Source: Acidobacterium sp.
Lineage (GTDB): Bacteria > Acidobacteriota > Terriglobia > Terriglobales > Acidobacteriaceae
Direction of reading: 5' to 3'
Length of the DNA: 41,049 nucleotides
Assembly (NCBI GenBank): GCA_003167515.1
Contig: PMSS01000404.1
Location: 1-41,049 of the forward strand
How positions within the stretch are numbered: position 1 is the first letter of the stretch; the number at the start of each line of letters is the position of its first letter. Positions 7,120 to 15,640 of the stretch are shown here, in pieces. A model generated the notes under the pieces. It was not told the origin of the DNA and ran no database searches. It saw only the letters and a program-made list of their open reading frames with translations. Made by a program: the position numbers and the translations under genes.

Positions 7120-8585
7120 AGCCAGGCTCCTCCTCGATCTCGGCGAAGCTGATGTGGATGAACGTGGTGGTAAGCGCGACGGTGCTGGCGCTGGCGGTGA
7201 TTGCGTTTTTCTTCTACGACCTGATTTCGTTCCGGCAGAACCTGATTCGGAATCTGGAGACGTCTGCGGAGATTGTGGGGACGAACAGCGTGTCCGCGCT
7301 GACGTTTGACGATCCGCAGAGCGCGGCAGCGACGCTGCAGGCGCTGCGCACTTCACCCGATGTGGTGTCGGCGACGCTGGTAACGAATGACGGCACGACG
7401 TTCGCGGAATACCTGCGGACGGAGAGCGCGCGGCCGACGCCGGTGCGGGCGCTCGCGGAGGGGAAGAACGACGAAGACTGGGTGACGGGCAGGCAGGTGC
7501 TGCTGGCGCACCGCGTCATTTTCCAAGGCAAGGCGGTGGGCACGGTGTATATCGCGGCCGAGCTGACGGAGACGGGGCGGCGGGCGCGGCAGTATCTGCT
7601 GATTGCGTGCGGAGTTCTGCTGATCTGCATGGCGGCGGGCCTGCTGATCAGCTCGACAGCGCGGAGGCTGGTGGCGCGGCCGATGGTGGCGCTGGCGGAG
7701 ACGGCGCGCAGGGTTTCACGAGAGCGGGATTACTCGGTGCGCGCGGCGCCGCATCCGGACAAGGACGAGATTTCGGTGCTGATCGAGGCGTTCAACGAGA
7801 TGCTGGTGCAGATCCAGAGCCGGGATACGGCGCTGAACCGCGCGCGCGATCAGCTGGAGGCACGTGTGCAGGAGCGCACGGCGGCGCTGCGTGCGGCAAA
7901 TCGCGAGCTGGAAGCGTTTTCGTATACGGTCGCCCATGATCTGCGCGGGCCTCTCGATGCGGTGCAAGGGATGGTCTATATTCTCGAGAGCCTCGAGCGG
8001 GAGGAACAGGAGGGCGAGCGCCGGGAGATTCTGGAGCAGCTGCGGCAGGCCACCCGCAACATGGCCGGGCTGATCGATGATCTGCTGAACCTGTCGCGGG
8101 CGAGCACAGTCGCACTCAGGAAGGCGCCGGTGAACCTGAGCGAGATGGTGTGGCAGACTGCCGAGGAGCTGAGACGTGGGGATCCGGAACGGCGGGTGGA
8201 GTTCAAAATTGCGCGTCTGCCGGAGGTTGAGGCAGATGGGGGGTTGATCCGGGTGGCGCTCGACAACCTGATCCGCAACGCGTGGAAATACACCTCGCGC
8301 CATGACCAGGCATGCATCGAGTTCGGAGCAATGCGAGTGCGGGACGAGACGGTGTACTACGTGAAGGACGATGGAGCGGGGTTCGATCCGAAACTGAACG
8401 ATCAGCTGTTCCAGCCATTCCATCGGTTGCACAGCCGGAGCGAATTTCCCGGAACGGGAATTGGGCTGGCGACGGTGGCGCGCATCCTGGCGCGGCACGG
8501 TGGGCGAATCTGGGCGGAAGGCGCGATAGAGAAAGGTGCGACCTTCTGGTTCACGCTGAAGAGCGAGGTATCGGCGGTCGCGTGA
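7116..8585 (+). CDS. Sensor histidine kinase: CHASE8-like sensor, HAMP, HisKA, HATPase_c
   Basis: Two TMs flanking 'SVSALTFDDPQSAAATLQALRTSPDVVSATLV'; HAMP 'RRLVARPMVALAETARRVSRERDYSVRA'; H-box 'FSYTVAHDLRGPLDAVQG'; N-box 'LDNLIRNAWKYT'; 'DDGAGFDP'; 'GTGIGLATV'. Overlaps the yfiR-like stop (ATGA). Confidence 0.9.
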   Translation: MKPGSSSISAKLMWMNVVVSATVLALAVIAFFFYDLISFRQNLIRNLETSAEIVGTNSVSALTFDDPQSAAATLQALRTSPDVVSATLVTNDGTTFAEYLRTESARPTPVRALAEGKNDEDWVTGRQVLLAHRVIFQGKAVGTVYIAAELTETGRRARQYLLIACGVLLICMAAGLLISSTARRLVARPMVALAETARRVSRERDYSVRAAPHPDKDEISVLIEAFNEMLVQIQSRDTALNRARDQLEARVQERTAALRAANRELEAFSYTVAHDLRGPLDAVQGMVYILESLEREEQEGERREILEQLRQATRNMAGLIDDLLNLSRASTVALRKAPVNLSEMVWQTAEELRRGDPERRVEFKIARLPEVEADGGLIRVALDNLIRNAWKYTSRHDQACIEFGAMRVRDETVYYVKDDGAGFDPKLNDQLFQPFHRLHSRSEFPGTGIGLATVARILARHGGRIWAEGAIEKGATFWFTLKSEVSAVA

Positions 8586-8701
8586 GGGGAGAGGCGCGCT
8601 CGCGCCGGGGACTTCTCGCTGGGTCGGGGGGAGAGATCCTGAGAATTCTCTAATCCTATTGTCTTCTTTTGGGGCATCCGCTCGCTCTTCGGGTGGGTGC
8701 G

Positions 8702-9130
8702 ATGCCTCCTGAACCGGATAACAAGCCGCAGCTAGGGACAACTGCGACGGCGCCGCAGCCAACCGCAGGCGCTGGGGGAGCTGCGGCGGCGCGTGCGCCC
8801 GCGCTCGGAGCTGTCGGGGCGGGTGCGGTGCAGGCTGCCGGGCCAGCAGCTGCCGGGGCGCTCGTGGTACACAGCGACGGAGTCGAAGATCCGCCGCCGG
8901 AGGAGCCTGATACGCGCCTGGACCGGCTGCCGATGCGGCTGGACGCGTTGGTCAAGGTCCATTCGTTCCGGGTGCAGGACCTGCTGTCGATGGAAAAAGG
9001 AACGATTGTGGAGACAGTGCACGAGCATACCCAGGATGTTCCGGTGCGCTCGGGAAGCGCATTGTTGGTGTGGGCGGAGTTCGAGGTGCTGGATCAGAGG
9101 CTGGCGGTCCGGATTACACGGCTCTCCTAA
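8702..9130 (+). CDS. FliN-like SpoA-domain protein
   Basis: C-terminal SpoA fold: 'LPMRLDALVKVHSFRVQDLLSMEKGTIVETVHEHTQDVPVRSGSALLVWAEFEVLDQRLAVRITRLS'. Alanine-rich N-terminus. Confidence 0.75.
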   Translation: MPPEPDNKPQLGTTATAPQPTAGAGGAAAARAPALGAVGAGAVQAAGPAAAGALVVHSDGVEDPPPEEPDTRLDRLPMRLDALVKVHSFRVQDLLSMEKGTIVETVHEHTQDVPVRSGSALLVWAEFEVLDQRLAVRITRLS

Positions 9131-9160
9131 GACGAGAAGGTTGCGCCGTGGGTCCTCCTG

Positions 9161-9598
9161 GTGATGGATGGTTCTGAACGGGGGCGGAGGATGGGTGGCT
9201 TCGTAACGGCCCGCAAGGGATCGGCAGTTCGTAACGGTTCGCAAATGACGGAATTAGCTGCGCAGGAAGTGGGGCGGAGCGCGGGGGACCGACGGATGGG
9301 AGGATCGAGGAACACGATGGGGATGATACTGAATCCGGTTTTTGAGGGAAGCACGCCACTGCCGCGCTACAGCTGGACGATGCGGATGGGCTTGTGGCTG
9401 CGGAGGCTGATGAGTCTGCCGACCGCCGGCGAGATGCCGATCCGGCTCGAGGGCAGGCTGAGTCTGGGGCCGAAGAAGTCGCTGGTGCTGGTGAACTGCC
9501 GCGGTAAGAGCGTACTGCTGGCCCTGGGAACGGAAAGCATTACGCCGATTATGGAAGTACCGCCGCACCGGCGGCGGAGAAGGGATTCCGCGCAGTGA
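9161..9598 (+). CDS. fliO: FliO-like flagellar export protein (true start uncertain, probably 9317 or 9323)
   Basis: 'LWLRRLMSLPTAGEMPIRLEGRLSLGPKKSLVLVNCRGKSVLLALGTESITPI' is the FliO-type core; immediately upstream of fliP. Confidence 0.6.
   Translation: MMDGSERGRRMGGFVTARKGSAVRNGSQMTELAAQEVGRSAGDRRMGGSRNTMGMILNPVFEGSTPLPRYSWTMRMGLWLRRLMSLPTAGEMPIRLEGRLSLGPKKSLVLVNCRGKSVLLALGTESITPIMEVPPHRRRRRDSAQ
9172..9255. repeat. Three copies of TTCnnAACGG at exact 28-bp spacing
   Basis: TTCTGAACGG at 9172, TTCGTAACGG at 9200, TTCGTAACGG at 9228. The latter two extend to TTCGTAACGG(CC/TT)CGCAA. Confidence 0.8.
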
Positions 9599-10296
9599 AC
9601 GCGTTGTTCCTGGCCGCAGTGAAGGCCCGGAGCGGGCTGCCGGGGCTCGATCTGTCGGGGCATATCGGCAACAACAACTCGATCCCCTGGACGATTGTCT
9701 TCACCCTGACGCTGCTGACGCTGTTGCCGGCGATCCTGCTGGCGATGACGCCGATGGTGCGGCTGCTGGTGGTCTTTCACTTTCTGCGCCAGGCGCTGGG
9801 CACGCAGACCGCGCCGTCGAACCAGGTGCTGATGGGGCTGGGCCTGATGATGACCTGGTTCCTGATGCAGCCGGTTCTGGTGCAGGTGGACCAGCAGGCG
9901 GTGGAACCGTTTCGGGCGGGGCAGATCTCAGGGTGGGATGCGATCGACCGGGGATCGGAGCCGGTGAAGACCTACATGCTGCGCTACGCGCGCGAGAAGG
10001 ATCTGGCGCTGTTTGTCTCGGCGTCGATGACGGAGCGGCCGGCGAAGCCTGGCGACCTGCCCATCCGGGTGGTGGTGCCGGCCTACATCCTGAGCGAGCT
10101 GAAGGCGGGATTCGAGATCGGCGCGGTGCTGTTTCTGCCCTTCCTGCTGGTGGACATGGTGGTGGCCTCGATTACGACTTCGATCGGGATGTTCCAGCTG
10201 CCGCCGGTGGTGATCTCGACGCCGCTGAAGATTCTGCTTTTCGTGATGGTGGACGGCTGGAACCTGCTGGCCAGCTCGCTGCTGAAGAGCTTTTAA
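9595..10296 (+). CDS. fliP: Flagellar export protein FliP
   Basis: 'TLLPAILLAMTPMVRLLVVFHFLRQALGTQTAPSNQVLMGLGLMMTWFLMQPV', 'VVVPAYILSELKAGFEIGAVLFLPFLLVDMVVASITTSIGM'. GTG start. Confidence 0.95.
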   Translation: MNALFLAAVKARSGLPGLDLSGHIGNNNSIPWTIVFTLTLLTLLPAILLAMTPMVRLLVVFHFLRQALGTQTAPSNQVLMGLGLMMTWFLMQPVLVQVDQQAVEPFRAGQISGWDAIDRGSEPVKTYMLRYAREKDLALFVSASMTERPAKPGDLPIRVVVPAYILSELKAGFEIGAVLFLPFLLVDMVVASITTSIGMFQLPPVVISTPLKILLFVMVDGWNLLASSLLKSF

Positions 10297-10365
10297 CCTG
10301 GCCATCAACCTGGGCGCACGGGCGCCGGGAAGAGATGGGACGGAAATGTTCAGGAAAGGAACGCG

Positions 10366-10641
10366 ATGGGACCGGATGCGGTAGCGGAGCTCATGCGCAA
10401 TCTGCTGCGGGAGGCGTTGATCCTGGGAGCGCCGGTGCTCGCGGCGGCCTGCATCACGAGCTTCCTGATCAGCCTGTTGCAGACGCTGACGTCGTTGCAG
10501 GACCAGACCATCTCGACGGTGCCGCGGCTGCTGATTGTGGTGGGGCTGCTGATGGCGGCGCTGCCCTGGTTCCTGGGCCGGCTGATGAGCTACACCCTTT
10601 CGCTGTTCTCGGATTTCCATCGCTTTCTGGGGGCGGGATGA
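10366..10641 (+). CDS. fliQ: Flagellar export protein FliQ
   Basis: 91 aa; 'LLREALILGAPVLAAACITSFLISLLQTLTSLQDQTISTVPRLL'. Confidence 0.93.
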   Translation: MGPDAVAELMRNLLREALILGAPVLAAACITSFLISLLQTLTSLQDQTISTVPRLLIVVGLLMAALPWFLGRLMSYTLSLFSDFHRFLGAG

Positions 10642-11420
10642 AGTTGGGCAACGCGAACTGGGAGGGAACCCTCGAGGCCATGACGCTGGTGATGGTGCGG
10701 ATCAGTGGACTGATGGTCTTTGCTCCGGTGTTCTCCTCGGCGGCGATCCCGGTGCGGGTGAAGGCGGCTTTTGTGCTGGCCGTGTCGTTTCTGGTGGCGC
10801 CGGTGGTTGCGGCTTTTCCGCGCGCGCACGCGGAGCTGGGGATGCTGCCGGTCCTCGGAGAGCTGAGCGTGGGACTGGTTCTCGGCATGACGCTGTCGCT
10901 CCTGTTCGCGGCGCTTGATTTTGCCGGGCAGGTGATGGGATTTCAGTTCAGCTTCTCTCTGGTGAACCTGATGGATCCGAATGCTCCGGTGCAGACTCCG
11001 CTGCTGGGGCAGATGTTCGGGCTGCTGGGAACGCTGGTGGTGGTGGGCGCGGGACTGGACCGCACGCTGCTGGCCGCTCTTTTGCGGACCTTCGCAGCAG
11101 CGCCGGTGGGGACGGTGACCCTCGATCCGCATGCCGGTCTGGCGATTGTCACGATGGCGGGCGGAATTTTTGCGGCGGCGCTGCAGCTGTCGGCTCCCGT
11201 AATCGGGGCGACGCTGCTGGCGGAGCTGGCGGTAGCGCTGGCCGGAAAGCTCTCGCCGCAGCTGCCGGTGATGGCGATGACCGTGCCGCTGAAGACCCTG
11301 GTGGGCTTCGGCGTTCTGATTGGGTCGCTGGCGCTGTGGCCGCACTGGATCGAGGCGCGCTTCGCGGCGCTGCTCGACGACGCGGGACGGCTTTTGGCGA
11401 CTGCGGCGGGAGCGGCTTAA
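10638..11420 (+). CDS. fliR: Flagellar export protein FliR
   Basis: MKLGNANWEGTLEAMTLVMVRISGLMVFAPVFSSAAIPVRVKAAF...; 'GQVMGFQFSFSLVNLMDPNAPVQTPLLGQ'. ATGA overlap with fliQ. The ORF-track start at 9933 is spurious. Confidence 0.93.
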   Translation: MKLGNANWEGTLEAMTLVMVRISGLMVFAPVFSSAAIPVRVKAAFVLAVSFLVAPVVAAFPRAHAELGMLPVLGELSVGLVLGMTLSLLFAALDFAGQVMGFQFSFSLVNLMDPNAPVQTPLLGQMFGLLGTLVVVGAGLDRTLLAALLRTFAAAPVGTVTLDPHAGLAIVTMAGGIFAAALQLSAPVIGATLLAELAVALAGKLSPQLPVMAMTVPLKTLVGFGVLIGSLALWPHWIEARFAALLDDAGRLLATAAGAA

Positions 11421-11423
11421 TCC

Positions 11424-12548
11424 ATGCCTGGCGACCGGACAGAGAAGGCGAGTCCACGGCAGCGGCAGAAGGCAGCCGAGCACGGCGATCGAGCGCGCAG
11501 CCGCGATCTGATGTCGGGTGCAGCCATGCTGGCGGGAACCTTCGCGCTGGGCAGCGTAGCCGGGAAATGCGTCGAGGGGTGGGCCGGGGCGTATCGTGCG
11601 TTTCTGGCCATCGGACAGCCGGCACTATGGGATCGCTCGACAGCGGCAGAGACGGTATTGGCGATGCGCGGGATCGTGCTGCGGACGCTCGAACCGGTGG
11701 GCATCGTCTTCCTCGCATCGCTGGCGGCGGCGGTGGCGGCCGGGGTGATGCAGGGCGGGGGCTGGAGTCTGAATTTCGAGGCGTTGTCGCCCAAGCCGGA
11801 GCGGCTCAGTCCTGCGGAGAACGCCAAAAATGTCTTTTCGCTGCGCGGCGCGGTGCGGCTAGGTAAGTCGCTGGTGCCGGTGGTGCTGCTGGGCTTCTTC
11901 GCGGTTCGCGCCATCGAGGCGCAGACCGAGATTCCGCCCATGAGCATGGAGCGGTATCCGGACGTATTTGCCGAGATGTACAACCTGCTGCTCGACGGGG
12001 CGTGGATTTTCCTCGGCTGGGCGGGCATCGACTACGTGATGGAGTGGCGAAGCCGGGAGAGCCGCCTGCGCATGTCGAAGCAGGACATGCGCGACGAGTA
12101 CCGGGAGATGGAGGGGAGTCCGCAGGTGAAGTCTAGGATACGCGGACTGCGCCGGCAGATGCGGAGGCGCCAGCTGAAGGCGGATATCGGGCGGGCTTCG
12201 GTGGTGGTGACGAACCCGACGCACTACGCCGTGGCGCTGACCTTCAATTTCGAGACGATGGAACCGCCGCGTGTGCTGGCCAAGGGCAGGGATTTGCTGG
12301 CGGCGCAGATTCGGGAAGAGGCGCAGTGGGCGGGCGTGCCGATTGTCGAGAATCCGCCGCTGGCGCGATCGCTCTACCGCCAGGTGGAGCAGGGTCAGAC
12401 GATTCCTTATGAACTGTACGCGGCGGTGGCGGCGATTCTGGCATGGCTCTACCGGCGCGAGGTCGAGGAGCGCGTGCGGCGAGAACGGGCCGACGCCCAG
12501 GCCCGCGCAAAGAAAAACCACGGTGGCGGCCCGAGAGAGGCGCGATGA
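11424..12548 (+). CDS. flhB: Flagellar export switch protein FlhB
   Basis: 'DRTEKASPRQRQKAAEHGDRARSRDL', autocleavage motif 'VVVTNPTHYAVALTF', 'VPIVENPPLARSLYRQVEQGQTIP'. Confidence 0.96.
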   Translation: MPGDRTEKASPRQRQKAAEHGDRARSRDLMSGAAMLAGTFALGSVAGKCVEGWAGAYRAFLAIGQPALWDRSTAAETVLAMRGIVLRTLEPVGIVFLASLAAAVAAGVMQGGGWSLNFEALSPKPERLSPAENAKNVFSLRGAVRLGKSLVPVVLLGFFAVRAIEAQTEIPPMSMERYPDVFAEMYNLLLDGAWIFLGWAGIDYVMEWRSRESRLRMSKQDMRDEYREMEGSPQVKSRIRGLRRQMRRRQLKADIGRASVVVTNPTHYAVALTFNFETMEPPRVLAKGRDLLAAQIREEAQWAGVPIVENPPLARSLYRQVEQGQTIPYELYAAVAAILAWLYRREVEERVRRERADAQARAKKNHGGGPREAR

Positions 12549-12584
12549 GGAGGGGACGATGATGACAGGACGGAGGGCTATGCG

Positions 12585-14672
12585 ATGAGTGCAGGAGCGA
12601 TGACCCTGGGGACAGCCGCACCGGGCGGAGGTATGAGAGCGCTGCGCAATCTGGTGTTGCCGGTGGCTGCGATCAGCGTTCTGTTCGTGATGGTGGTGCC
12701 GGTTCCGGCCTTCGTCATGGACATGCTGCTGGCCTGTTCGATGGCGGCCTCGATCCTGGTGTTTCTGTCGGCGGTGCAGCTTAGGCGGGCGGTGGACTTC
12801 TCGGTGTTTCCAACGCTGTTGCTGCTGCTGACGCTGTTTCGTCTGTCGCTGAATATTGCGTCGAGCCGGCGCATTCTCCTGCATGGCAACGAAGGAACGT
12901 CGGCGGCGGGCAAGGTGATCGAGGCGTTCGGGCAGTTTGTGGTGGGCGGCAATTACGTCGTCGGGTTTGTGTTGTTCCTGGCGCTGATCGCGATCCAGTT
13001 CTTAGTGGTGAGCCACGGCGCCGTGCGCACCGCCGAGGTGACGGCGCGCTTCACGCTCGACGCGCTGCCGGGCAAGCAGATGGCCATCGATGCGGACATG
13101 AACGCGGGACTGATCGATGAGTCGACGGCGAGAAAGCGGCGGCAGGCGATCGCGCAGGAGGCCGAGTTTTACGGGGCGATGGACGGGGCTGCACGCTTCA
13201 ACCAGCGCGACTCGCTGGCCACGATTCTGATTACCGCCATCAATATCGTGGCCGGGCTGCTGATCGGGACGCTGCAGCAGGGAGTTGACCTGGGCGAAGC
13301 GGTGCGCACCTACACGATTCTGACGGTGGGCGACGGACTGGTGACGATGATTCCTTCTCTGCTGGTCTCGGTCGCGGGCGGAATGGTGCTGACGCGGGCC
13401 TCGTCGGCCGGACAGCTGACGACAGAGCTGGGAGCGCAGTTGCTGGGGAATGGATCGACGCTTTATGTGGCGAGCGGAGTGCTGGGGGCGTTGTGTCTGA
13501 TTCCCGGTTTGCCCAAGCTCGCGTTTCTGCTGCCGGCCGTGGCGCTGGGATACGCGGGGACGCGCGTGGTGAAACGCCAGGCTCCGACGGCGGAAGGCGA
13601 GACGGGAAAAAAAGCGGCGGAGAAGCCGGAGAATCTGGCAGCGATTCTGCGCCTCGACGAGCTGAGCCTTGAGATCGGCTTCCAGCTGATTCCTCTGGTC
13701 GACGAAAAGCAGGGCGGGCAGATGTTGCAGCGGGTAAAGACGCTGCGGCGTCATCTGGCTGGAGAACTGGGGTTCCTGATTCCACCTGTCCATATTTCCG
13801 ACAACCTGCGGCTCAAAGCGCGGGAGTACGTCGTCTCGCTGCGGGGAGTCGAGATCGGCCGCTGGCAGACGGAGGGGAGCTGCCTGCTGGCGGTGTCGAC
13901 GGAGGCGCAGCCGCGGCCGCTGCCGGGCAAAGAGACGCGGGAGCCGGCCTATGGAACTCCGGCGCGCTGGATCCAGCCGGCGGTCGAAGAAGAGGCGCTG
14001 GCGGCCGGCTATTCGGTGGTGGATCACGTGACGGTGATCGGGACGCATCTCGGGGAGCTGATCCGGAAACATGCGCACGAACTGCTGGGCCGGGCGGAGA
14101 CCAAGCGGCTGCTGGACTCGCTCGGGGAGAGCCATCCGAAGCTGGTCGAGGAACTGGTGCCGAAGGTACTTTCGCTTGGCGAGGTGCAGAGAGTTCTGCA
14201 GCAGCTTCTGCGGGAGCGGGTCTCGATTCGCGATCTGGGAACGATTCTGGAGACGCTGGTCGAGACGGCTGCACAGAACCGCAGCCTGCCACAACTGGTC
14301 GAAGCGGCTCGCCAGTCGCTGGGGCGGCGGCTGGTGCAGCCCCTGCTCGAAGCAGACGGGACGCTGCGGGTGATCGCGCTCGAGCCGGCGCTCGAGGAGG
14401 AGCTGATGGGGCTGGTCTCGCCCGAGCCGGGGGCGCGGCAGCTGGCCTCGGGCGGGAATACGCCGATCCTGAAGCGCATCCTCGATTCTTTGAAACATCT
14501 TATGGGGCCGGCTTCGGCTTCGGCCCAGCCCGTGCTGCTCTGTTCGAGTCCGGCGCGGTATCACGTGCGGCGGTGGCTTGAGCCGGTGCTGCCGCGGCTG
14601 ACAGTTGTCGCCCCGGCCGAGATCCCCTTGGAGGTTCAGGTGCGGGCTGCGGGGATTGTGCGCCAGAGTTGA
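12585..14672 (+). CDS. flhA: Flagellar export protein FlhA
   Basis: 'VDFSVFPTLLLLLTLFRLSLNIASSRRIL', 'FTLDALPGKQMAIDADMNAGLIDESTARKRRQAIAQEAEFYGAMDGAARF', FHIPEP-type ending. Confidence 0.97.
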   Translation: MSAGAMTLGTAAPGGGMRALRNLVLPVAAISVLFVMVVPVPAFVMDMLLACSMAASILVFLSAVQLRRAVDFSVFPTLLLLLTLFRLSLNIASSRRILLHGNEGTSAAGKVIEAFGQFVVGGNYVVGFVLFLALIAIQFLVVSHGAVRTAEVTARFTLDALPGKQMAIDADMNAGLIDESTARKRRQAIAQEAEFYGAMDGAARFNQRDSLATILITAINIVAGLLIGTLQQGVDLGEAVRTYTILTVGDGLVTMIPSLLVSVAGGMVLTRASSAGQLTTELGAQLLGNGSTLYVASGVLGALCLIPGLPKLAFLLPAVALGYAGTRVVKRQAPTAEGETGKKAAEKPENLAAILRLDELSLEIGFQLIPLVDEKQGGQMLQRVKTLRRHLAGELGFLIPPVHISDNLRLKAREYVVSLRGVEIGRWQTEGSCLLAVSTEAQPRPLPGKETREPAYGTPARWIQPAVEEEALAAGYSVVDHVTVIGTHLGELIRKHAHELLGRAETKRLLDSLGESHPKLVEELVPKVLSLGEVQRVLQQLLRERVSIRDLGTILETLVETAAQNRSLPQLVEAARQSLGRRLVQPLLEADGTLRVIALEPALEEELMGLVSPEPGARQLASGGNTPILKRILDSLKHLMGPASASAQPVLLCSSPARYHVRRWLEPVLPRLTVVAPAEIPLEVQVRAAGIVRQS

Positions 14673-14749
14673 TCTGGCGGGCATAGGCAGAGGGCAGGGA
14701 CGACGCAAGGTCAGGGCAGTGGCAAGGTCGGGGACGAGGAGCCAGCGCG

Positions 14750-15634
14750 ATGGACTATGCAGGTCAGGCAGCGGAGACGTGGAGAAAACCGGGTCGGGAA
14801 AGCCCGGCCGCAACGAGGGACACGGGACTCGAGACCAGCAGACTGGAAACGAGGAAAGTGGAAATGGAAACCAGCGAAGCGGAAGCCCGGGACCGGGAAT
14901 CCATGTCCGGGCCGCCAGCGAACGACGAGGAGCGCGAGCGGATGATGCTCGAACACATGCCTGCCGTGCGCTGGACGGCAAGGCGCATTCACGAGCGCCT
15001 GCCCCAGCACGTGGACATGGAAGATCTGGTGAGCGCGGGCACTCTGGGTCTCCTCGATGCCTTCCGCAAGTTCGACCCCGCGAAGAAGGTGCAGTTTCGC
15101 AGCTACGCGCAGTTCCGCATCCGGGGAGCGATCCTCGACAGCCTCAGGACGCTCGACTGGAGCCCGCGCGATCTGCGCCGCAAGGGGCGTGCAGTCGAGG
15201 AGGCGGTGCGGCGGCTGACGGCGCGCTGCGGGCGGGCGCCATCCGAACCCGAAGTGGCGCACGAGATGAGCCTCGGCCTTGAGGAGTATCAGCAGCTCCT
15301 GGGCGAGCTGAAGGGGCTTGAGATCGGCACGCTGCATATCGAGCGCTCCGAGGACTCAGGAGAAGAGGAACTGGCCTACATTCCGAATCGTCCCGACGAC
15401 GATCCGCTGTTTCGCTGTCTGCGCGGGGAGATGCGCGAGCGTCTGGCCTCGGCCATCGACCGGCTGCCGGAGCGGGAACGTCTGGTGGTGACGCTCTATT
15501 ACTACGAGGAGATGACGATGAAGGAGATCGGGCTGGCGCTGGGGGTGGTCGAATCGCGGGTCTCGCAAATCCATTCCTCGGCGGTAGTCCACTTGCGTGC
15601 AGGCCTTCAGGAATTCGGGACGGGGCGGCGGTAA
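14750..15634 (+). CDS. fliA: RNA polymerase sigma factor FliA (sigma-28); start uncertain (14750 or 14903)
   Basis: Sigma70 r2 'HVDMEDLVSAGTLGLLDAFRKFDPAKKVQFRSYAQFRIRGAILDSLRTLDWSPRDLRRKGR'; r4 'LPERERLVVTLYYYEEMTMKEIGLALGVVESRVSQIHSSA'. Confidence 0.93.
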   Translation: MDYAGQAAETWRKPGRESPAATRDTGLETSRLETRKVEMETSEAEARDRESMSGPPANDEERERMMLEHMPAVRWTARRIHERLPQHVDMEDLVSAGTLGLLDAFRKFDPAKKVQFRSYAQFRIRGAILDSLRTLDWSPRDLRRKGRAVEEAVRRLTARCGRAPSEPEVAHEMSLGLEEYQQLLGELKGLEIGTLHIERSEDSGEEELAYIPNRPDDDPLFRCLRGEMRERLASAIDRLPERERLVVTLYYYEEMTMKEIGLALGVVESRVSQIHSSAVVHLRAGLQEFGTGRR

Positions 15635-15640
15635 ACCGGT

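Noticed and set aside
9933-11420. 495-aa version of FliR
   Set aside because: The N-terminal 235 residues are an out-of-frame reading of fliP/fliQ. True FliR begins at 10638.
13002-14981. 659-aa minus-strand ORF
   Set aside because: Lies antisense to flhA/fliA; Arg/Gln/Pro-rich composition typical of high-GC antisense open frames.
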